DNA of 64,000 nucleotides, from NCBI GenBank assembly GCA_036417435.1, contig CM070906.1, positions 44,653,396 through 44,717,395 on the forward strand, read 5' to 3'. A program made the translations under genes and the position numbers. Source of the stretch: Inia geoffrensis. Taxonomy: Eukaryota; Chordata; Mammalia; Artiodactyla; Iniidae. This document shows, piece after piece, positions 57,290 through 64,000 of the stretch. The notes under the pieces are model-generated. The model was not told the origin of the DNA. It ran no database searches and saw nothing but the letters and a program-made list of their open reading frames with translations. Position 1 is the first letter of the stretch; every line of letters begins with the position of its first letter.

Positions 57290-57445
57290 TAACTGCAAGT
57301 GCTTTTATTACACATTCTAATATTTGGTTCTGACAATAACCTGGTGAGATGAGCAGGTGAGAGGTACCATTACGTTCAAACCACAAATGATGAAACTGAA
57401 GCTAAAAGAGATTAAGTGGTTCACCAAGAAGACCCCAAGATAGGA
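57290..57445 (-). mobile_element. MIR relic, antisense
   Basis: 'ctgacaataacctggtgagatgag', 'aaatgatgaaactgaagctaaaagagattaagtggttcacc' and 'ataggattagaatttataag' follow MIR in reverse complement. Confidence 0.65.
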
Positions 57446-57875
57446 TTAGAATTTATAAGAGATTTGATGGCAGAGGACACAGCAGACATGAAATGAGCCT
57501 TCAGACTACAATGTAGATCTATCACTTACGGAAAGAGAATGAAGGAAGGAGGATTGGGTAGATAGACTCTTGAACTACAGCACAATTTCAAGAAAGTTTC
57601 AGGCAAAGACCTTCGATGGAAGAGCAAGCCCACTGGCTTGGGAGAATGGGTTGCCTTATCCTCTGTCTTTGGCTGAGAGCAACCCATAGAAAGCATGGCC
57701 ATAAACTGAAGACAGTGGTGGGTCCAGAGGGGCAGGAGCCGGGAATATTAATCAATTACGTTCCTCACAGCTGGAGATCTGACCAGCACACTTTCATGAC
57801 TGCCACAATCCCCTATGCTCACCCAAACAGCAATTAGAAATGGCCAGAAGTCTCCTGACATCTAGTAGAGTATTT
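57446..57875. other. Unrecognised sequence
   Basis: The 73-codon frame 57616-57837 has no similarity I recognise. Nothing else. Confidence 0.4.
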
Positions 57876-58289
57876 TATAGTCTTTTTTTTCAATTGAAGT
57901 ATGATTGATTTACAATATTGTGTTAGTTTCAGGTGTATCACATAATGATTTGCTGTTTTATACATTACAAAATGATCACCCAGTCTAGTTACCATACAGC
58001 GTTATTACAATATTATTGGCTATGTTCCCTATGCTGTACATTATACCCAAATGACATTATTTTAGAACTGGAAGTTTGTACCTCTTAATCTCCATCACCT
58101 ATTACACTCATCCCCTACCCCTTCCCCGCCCCCCCCACCACTGACCACCAGTTTGTTCTCTATGAGTCTGTTTTCTTATATTTGTTAGTTTTCTGTTTTT
58201 GGATCCTACATGTAAGCGAAATCATATGATAACTGTCCTGCTCTATCTGACTTATTTCACTTAGCATAATACCCTCTAGGACCATTCAT

Positions 58290-60060
58290 GTTGTCACAAC
58301 TTTCAAGATTTCATTCTTTTTAATGGTGGAGTAATATTCCATTATATATACATGCCACATCTTTTATATCCATTCATCTTTCGTGGACACTTAAGTTGCT
58401 TATATATGTTGGCTATTGAAAGTAATGCTGCAATGAACATAAAGGTGCACATCTCTCTTCATTAGTGTTTTTGTTTCCTTCAGAAAAATACCCAGAAGTG
58501 AAATTGCTGGATCGTATAGTAGTTCTATTTATAACTTTCTGAGGAGGCTCAATATCATTTTCCATAGTAGCTGCACCAATATACATTCCCACCTACAGTG
58601 TATGAGGGTTCCCTTTTCTCCACATCCTTGCCAACACTTGTTATTTGTTGTCTTTTTGATGATAGCCATTCTGACAGGTTCGAGGTGCTATCTCACTGTG
58701 GTTTTGATTTGCATTTCCCTGATGATTAGTGATGTTGAGCATCTTTTCATGTGTCTATTCACCATCTGTATATCTTCTATAAAAAATAAAGTTTATTAAG
58801 GTTCTCTGCCCATTCTTAAATGGAGTCTTTTTTTTTTTTTGAGGTTGAGTTGTATGAGTTCTTTGTATAGTTTGGACATAACCCTTATCAGATATATTGT
58901 TTACAAATATCTTCTCCCATTCAGTAGGCTACCTTTTCATTCCGTTGAATATTTCCTTTACTGTGCAAAAACTTTTCAGTTTGGTGTAGTCTGATTTGTT
59001 TATTTTTGCTTTTGTCACCCTTGCCTGAGGAGACATCTAAAAAAATATTTTTAAAACTGATGTCAAAGACTGTACTCTGTATGTTTTGTTCCAGGAATTT
59101 TAGAGTTTCAGGTACTACATTTAAGTCTTTAATCCATTTTGAGTTTTTTTTTTTTTTTAATGTATGAGAAAATAGTCCAGTTTGATTCTTTTGCATGTAG
59201 CTGTCCAATTTTCCCAAGACCATTTATTGAAGGTACTACCTTTTCCCCATTGTGTATTCTTCTCTCCTTTATGGTATATTAATTGAATATAAGTGTGGAT
59301 TCATATCTGGTCCCTCCACTGTGTTCCATTGATCTACGTGTCTATTTTTGTGCCAGTACCATACAGTTTTGATTACTGTAGCTTTGTTGTATAGTTTGAA
59401 ATCAGGACGCAAGATACCTTCTGCTTTGTCTTTCTCAAGATTGTTTTGGAGCTTCCCTGGTGGTGCAGTGGTTGAGAGTCCGCCTGCCGATGCAGGGGAC
59501 ATGGGTTCATGCCCCGGTCTGGGAAGATCCCACATGCCACGGAGCACCTGGGCCCATGAGCCATGGCCGTTGGGCCTGCGCATCTGGAGCCTGTGCTCCA
59601 CAACGGGAGAGGCCACAGCAGTGAGAGAACCGTGTACCACAAAAAAAAAAAAAAAAAAAAAAAAGATTGCTTTGGCTACTCAGAGTCTTTTGTGTTTCCA
59701 TAGAAATATCAAAATTATTTGTTCTAGTTCTGTGAAAAATACCATTGGCATTTTGATAGGGATTGCAATGAATCTGTAGATTGCCTTGGGTAGTATGGTC
59801 ATTTTAATAATATTAATTCTTCCAATCCATAAGCATGGTATATCCTTCCAATTGTTTATCATATTCAATTTTCTTTCATCAATGTTTTAGCTTTTACAGT
59901 ACAAACCTTTACTTCCAAGTTCAGATTTATTTCTATTTTATACTTTTTGATACAGTTATAAATGGGATTATTTCCTTAATTTCTCTTATTGATAGTTTGC
60001 TAGTTTTAGATAGTTTTAACCTTCCTACTAGCTCTGTAAATGACTGATCTACTACCTTCT
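58290..60060 (-). pseudogene. L1 ORF2 pseudogene, C-terminal part only
   Basis: Minus-strand translation gives late ORF2 text such as [27 protein letters not shown] and [19 protein letters not shown] (59680-59868), and the C-terminal '[16 protein letters not shown]' block (near 59340). The endonuclease and FADD-containing core are absent, consistent with an internal deletion whose breakpoint lies near 60000-60060. A SINE splits it at 59450-59662, and stops and shifts are frequent. Confidence 0.8.
59437..59675 (+). mobile_element. CHR-type SINE inside antisense L1, 13-bp TSD
   Basis: The body at 59450-59662 is flanked by aagattgttttgg (59437-59449) and aagattgctttgg (59663-59675), one mismatch. 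It is the short CHR form with a poly-A run of about 24 bases. Several CpG-to-TG/CA changes suggest moderate age. Confidence 0.94.
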
Positions 60061-60139
60061 CTGTAATTTTGCCTTTACCAATGAGATTCTTCCTTTCATA
60101 ATTTTCATATTTCTAGTTATGGTCTTTTTTTTTTTCCAT

Positions 60140-61045
60140 TTAGAGAAATCCTTTTAACATTTCTTGTAAAGCCAGCTTAGTGGTACTGAACCCTTAGCTT
60201 TTGCTTGTCTGTAAAACTATCCCTCCTTCAAATAGCAATGGTAGTCCTGCTAAGGAAGAGTTTCTTTGTTGTAGATTTTCTCCTTTCACTACTTTGAATG
60301 CAGTGTGCCCCTCCCTTCTGGCCTGCAAAGTACTATTGAAAAGCCAGCTGATTGTCTTCTGGGAGTTCCCCTGCATGTAACTAGTTGCCTTTCTCTTTCT
60401 GCTTTAAATATTCTCTGTTTTAAATTTTTGCCATTTTAATTATATGTCTTTGTGTAGATCTCTTTGATTCATCTTGTTTGGGAATCCCTGTGCTTCCTAG
60501 ACTTGGATGTCTGTTTCCTTTCCCAGGTTAAGGAAGCTTGCAGCTATTCTTTCTTCAGATAAGTTCTCTGCCCCTTGATCTCTCTCTTCTCTTCCTAGGA
60601 TACCTGTAATATTAAAGTTAGTATGCTTGATGTTGTCCCAGAGGTCTCTTAAACGATCCTTAAAAATTTTTTTTTTTTTATGTTCAGCTTGGATATTTTC
60701 CATGGCTTGGATATTTTCAGCCTTCCAGTTCATTGATCCATTTTTCTGTGTCATCTAATCTACTGTTGATTCCTTCTACTGTATTTTTTATTTCAGTTAT
60801 CGTACTCTTCAGCTCTGTTTGGTTCTTTTATTTCTAAATCTTTGTTAAACTTCTCGCTATATTCATTCATTTTTCTCCTGGGTTTGTTGAGCCTCTTTAT
60901 GATCATTACCTTAAATTCTTTATCTGGTAGTTTGCATATCTCTACTTTGCTTAGTTCTTCTGAAGTTTTGTCTTGTTCCTTCATTTGGAACATATTCCTC
61001 CATCTTCTCATTTTGCCTAATCCTGTTTTTATTTCTATGTATTAG
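60140..61045 (-). pseudogene. L1 ORF1 pseudogene (RNA-binding chaperone)
   Basis: Minus-strand frames show ORF1 in order. 61011-60793 has MRRWRNMFQMKEQDKTSEEL and CKLPDKEFKVMIIKRLNKPRR (start of the coiled-coil part). 60754-60497 has RLRDLWDNIKHTNFNITGIL and AASFLNLGKETDIQV (RNA-recognition domain start). 60376-60194 has STLQARREGHTAFKVVKGENLQ, then SFTDKQKLR-like text to a stop near 60140. This copy keeps the N-terminal half that the L1 at 3732-10429 has lost. Several frameshifts make it inactive. Confidence 0.85.
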
Positions 61046-61049
61046 GTAG

Positions 61050-62071
61050 GTCACTTAATTTTCCAATCTTGGAGAAGTGTCCTTATGTAGATGTCCAGTG
61101 GGGCCCAGAAGCTCACTCTTCTATGGTTACTCCAGCTATATGCTTTAGTGGTGCCTCTATGTGGACTGTGTAGGCCCTTCTGTTGTGGTGGGCCCAAGTA
61201 CTGTGGGCATGCTGGTAGGCAGGGCTGGCTTCTGGTCTGGTTGGTTGCCAGGTCCTGCCTCATGTGGTGGCTGACAGCCCTCTGGTGGGCAGGACTGTGC
61301 TCTGGCATGGTTGCCTGTGGGGCCCTAAGTGTCCCAGGGCTGTTGCAGACCCACTATTGGGCAAGGCCAGGTTCTTCTGTGGTAGTTGGCTGCTCAACGT
61401 GGAGAGTCCGGGGACTGGTGCCAGGCTGCTAGTGGGAAGGTATGCCCCCAGTACTAATAGGCTAGAGGGAGGACTCCAAAATGGCACTTGTAAGCACCAG
61501 TGTCCTTCTGGTAAAAAGAGCTTTCCCAAATGGCTGCTGCCCATGTTTCCATCCCCAGGGGGAGTCTCAGTTGCCTCCTACCTCTCCAGGAGGCTCTCCA
61601 AGATTAGCAAGTTGGTTGACCAAGGCTCTTACGAAACTACTGTCTTTGTGCTGGGACTCAGAGCATGTGAGATTTTGTGTGTTCCCTTTAAGAGCTGGAT
61701 CTCTGTTTCCTACAGCTTCCTGGCTTTCCTGAACATAAGCTGTGCTGGTTTTCAAAGACAGGCATCTTGTATAGGTCCCCGAGGAGCCTGATGTGGGGCT
61801 CAGTTCCCTTGCTCCTTGAGGAGAACTTCTGAAATTGTGATTATCCTCCCACTTGTGACTTGCCTATCCAGGGTTGTGGATCTTGGCTATATTATGTCTC
61901 CACCCCTCCCACTCATCTCATTGTGATTCCTTCTTTAGGAAGTAAAATATTTTCTGCTAGGCTTCAGGTCATTTTCATAGATAGTTTTTCTGTAAACAGT
62001 TGGAATTCTGGTGTATCCATGGGAGGATGTGAGCTCAGGGTCTTCCTACTCTACCATCTTGGCCACGCCTC
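61050..62071 (-). promoter_or_regulatory. L1 5' UTR with imperfect ~70-bp tandem units
   Basis: This GC-rich leader precedes ORF1 in the antisense L1. Within it, three related units start near 61213, 61283 and 61355 ('ggtaggcagggctggcttctgg', 'ggtgggcaggactgtgctctgg', 'attgggcaaggccaggttcttc'), a spacing of about 70-72 bases. The text does not resemble the leader at 3967-5020, so the two L1s had different promoters. The 175- and 113-codon open frames here are by-products of composition. Confidence 0.7.
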
Positions 62072-62087
62072 TATCTATACAGTCTTT

Positions 62088-62499
62088 AACGTCAATGATA
62101 CATGACACTAATAACTATTTTTGCTACTACAATCTTGATTGTGAATACAGTCATGTAAGTTGTCAGATTCTGTTATTTTTTAAAAGCCAAGTCTATAATA
62201 GTTATGCATACAAGCACCAAGTTGTAGAGTGAATCTACCACAAAGTTTCAGATGCACAAAAACTATCTCAGATACAAGGGAAAAAAAAATCATCTCCCAT
62301 CATAGATTACTTTTGCCACCTCCAACTATAAATTGTGATTCAAATGTATTCTACTTGCGAGGTGAAATTTTGATGGATACGTAACACTCTCGAGCCTATT
62401 TACTTTTGCTCATGTATCTGTTCAAGTGAATTTATGTAACTGAGTTATTTAAAATGAAAAGTCATTCCTCATAAAAAACAAAAAGGTATATTTATATTT
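62088..62499. other. Unrecognised sequence
   Basis: No gene or family recognised. Confidence 0.4.
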
Positions 62500-62705
62500 A
62501 CCAAGCACCACCTATTTTGGCATTGCAAGGAAACCTTGTTTTGTCCTAAAAACAAGTCTGTAGATATATACATCATTCCTTCAAAATACACAGGAAGAAA
62601 TCAAGGCTCAGAGACATTAACACCTTACTTAAGGTCTAACAGAGAATGCCAAAGTCTTAATTTGAATTTGATTTCACTGCCTGTCAAAAAGAGTTGCATT
62701 ATAGC
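62500..62705 (-). mobile_element. MIR relic, antisense
   Basis: 'ccttcaaaatacacaggaagaaatcaaggctcagagacattaacaccttacttaaggtc' with 'gaatgccaaagtcttaatttgaatttgatttcactgcc' follows MIR in reverse complement. Confidence 0.6.
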
Positions 62706-63084
62706 CAATAAAACACAGATTAAAATACTAGAGCTTTAAACATATCCATTTGATTGCTTAATGTTCCTTGTTACCTGACTGATACAGATTTTTTTTTAAG
62801 TGGACCATCAAGAGATGGAAATGGTTTAGAAGTGATACATTACCATGATTGTCTTTATAACATGGAAGAATCATTCTCCCTTCCCCACCTATCCCCACTT
62901 CTGACAAAAGGTCCTTATAGGAATTCTTCTTGGTATTATGGATCAAAAAGAATCCTACTGAATTATATTTTTGCTTGGACCTGGTTTTTGGAGATTCCAG
63001 AAGAAATCAGATAATTTTTTTAGTCTAATGGAATAAAAATTTTCTATAACCACAAACATTAGAAAGTTGGACAAAAGAAATCAA
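62706..63084. other. Unrecognised sequence
   Basis: The 86-codon frame 62754-63014 and its opposite-strand partner have no recognisable similarity. Confidence 0.4.
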
Positions 63085-63400
63085 ATATAATTTTCAGGTT
63101 TTCTCCCATGTCACAATATTCCATGTCATTGGATGTGCTTGTTTTTGTGCCTATAATATCCTTTTCAATTTCTCTGCCATTAAAATCAGTCTTTTAGATT
63201 CAGTTTAAATCTTTTTTCTTTCCTGTGAAGCCTCTTTACCATTCCTCAGTCCACCCTTCCTTATCACACCTGGAAGATGGCTGACTCTTTCTCTGTACAA
63301 TAAATACCCCAGCTCTTCATACAATACCTCAATTATAGCTGTCATCATACTTCTGTGCACTTACTTGTCTGCCTTAAGTGACAGCCAAAGAATCCCATGG
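63085..63400 (+). mobile_element. L2 3'-region relic, sense
   Basis: 'gattcagtttaaatcttttttctttcctgtgaagcctctttacc', 'caataaataccccagctcttcatac' and 'catcatacttctgtgcacttac' follow the sense L2 3' region. Confidence 0.6.
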
Positions 63401-64000
63401 GGCCTGAAATTCACTTTTGCTCAGTTTTGTGTTTTTGGTGCCAAACACTGAACAAATATTTCTTCATTGAAGGCAAGACTACATGGTAGAAAGCAAACGA
63501 CATGGAGAAATTCACTATAGACCTTAAGAATCTTAATAAAGTGATGCCCATTTATACCTAATCTTCTAATTTCCTTTTCACAAGTGTAATCATATGATTC
63601 TTTCAAGGAAAATTTGATGTTAAACTTTCATTCATTTTTATGTTATTATTATCAAAGCATACCGTAGAGAATAAATCATAATTACATTATATTCTCAAGA
63701 TAAATACATAGAAGATAGAATGATAAGTATCTAGATGGTGGATAAAGTATTCCAAAAGTAAGGAAGTAAACATTTTAGCAATTTCGAATACCCCCAAAAT
63801 AACCAAAATTTTGAAAAATATTGACTCATATTTCATGTAAATAGAAACAACAGAAACGGTATACTGAGCATGGCTTTAGTATTAAGGAAACTTTCCTCTT
63901 TGCACTAACCTTGAACTTGTGTTGTCTTAATGTCTCCAAATATAGTATTCCATTAAAATTTTGCCTATGGAATAAAATTGACTAAATGCATCATAAATCT
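63401..64000. other. Unrecognised AT-rich sequence
   Basis: Nothing recognised to the end of the window. Confidence 0.45.

Larger units (their letters stand above)
57883..62071 (-). mobile_element. Antisense L1 with intact 5' end and a large internal deletion
   Basis: The 3' end is at the left: a short T run then 'caattgaagtatgattgatttac'. The 5' end is at the right: 'gggtcttcctactctaccatc' then 'ttggccacgcctc' to 62071, the reverse complement of the usual L1 5' start. Without the SINE at 59450-59662 it is about 4.0 kb, some 2 kb short. On the minus strand the order is 5' UTR, ORF1 relic, then directly late ORF2 and 3' UTR: the endonuclease and most of the reverse transcriptase are missing. 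A possible target-site duplication is tatagtcttt (57876-57885) versus tacagtcttt (62078-62087). Confidence 0.88.

Noticed and set aside
59269..59779. Open frames of 89-143 codons on both strands
   Set aside because: They run across a CHR SINE and the flanking antisense L1; SINE sequence is open in several frames in every copy (also seen at 25650-26000, 26879-27252, 46794-47123 and 49503-49732).
61091..61791. Open frames of 113 and 175 codons on the + strand
   Set aside because: They are in antisense L1 leader sequence; the length is explained by high GC content and few stops.

Overview
This window looks like non-genic nuclear DNA from a mammal, most likely a cetacean. The call rests on repeat content. 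Eight SINE insertions, plus one rearranged SINE, begin with the tRNA-derived head 'cttccctggtggcgcagtgg' typical of the CHR SINEs of whales, hippos and ruminants. Most are short forms ending in 'gagaggcccgcgtaccgcaa' plus poly-A, the type abundant in cetaceans. The L1s are also of the cetartiodactyl kind, with a 3' end reading 'gcaattat-accccaataaagatgttaaa'. I cannot tell toothed from baleen whale. I found no protein-coding gene, no structural RNA gene and no exon I could defend. The longest open stretch that reads as a real protein (37709-38204) is the C-terminal end of an L1 ORF2.

Layout. 1-3730: mostly unrecognised AT-rich sequence with one MIR and one hAT-like DNA transposon relic. 3732-10429: a nearly full-length, decayed sense L1 carrying a nested L1 tail and two SINEs. 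10430-18150: old repeats, comprising an L2, an ERVL-like stretch, several MaLR-like LTR candidates, L1 scraps and a Tigger/MER2 relic. 18150-36200: largely unrecognised sequence with a long CHR SINE, two long antisense L2 relics, a fold-back SINE, a MIR split by a SINE, and a MER5-like relic. 36214-38626: two L1 3' ends facing each other, one of them a twin-primed (5'-inverted) insertion. 38627-40750: unrecognised sequence with a purine-rich tract. 40750-47640: old L1 fragments in opposite orientations meeting at a TA microsatellite, with a nested mariner MITE and a SINE. 47640-57880: mostly unrecognised, with L1 scraps, a SINE, MIR and L2 relics, and a solo-LTR-like element at about 55552-56412. 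57883-62071: an antisense L1 that keeps its 5' end but lacks about 2 kb across the ORF1/ORF2 region. 62072-64000: MIR and L2 relics and unrecognised sequence.

There is no pathway or operon logic here. What the window records is a layered history of retrotransposition: MIR, L2, MER5 and Tigger oldest; then L1M and ERVL; then cetartiodactyl L1; then CHR SINEs. Many of the younger events still carry readable target-site duplications (TSDs). I found no convincing undescribed biological system. The most interesting objects are structural: the twin-primed L1, the fold-back SINE, nested insertions with intact TSDs, two unrelated repeat-bearing L1 5' UTRs, and inverted repeat pairs. Family names come from recognising sequence by eye, without a database search; element edges are approximate unless a TSD is given.
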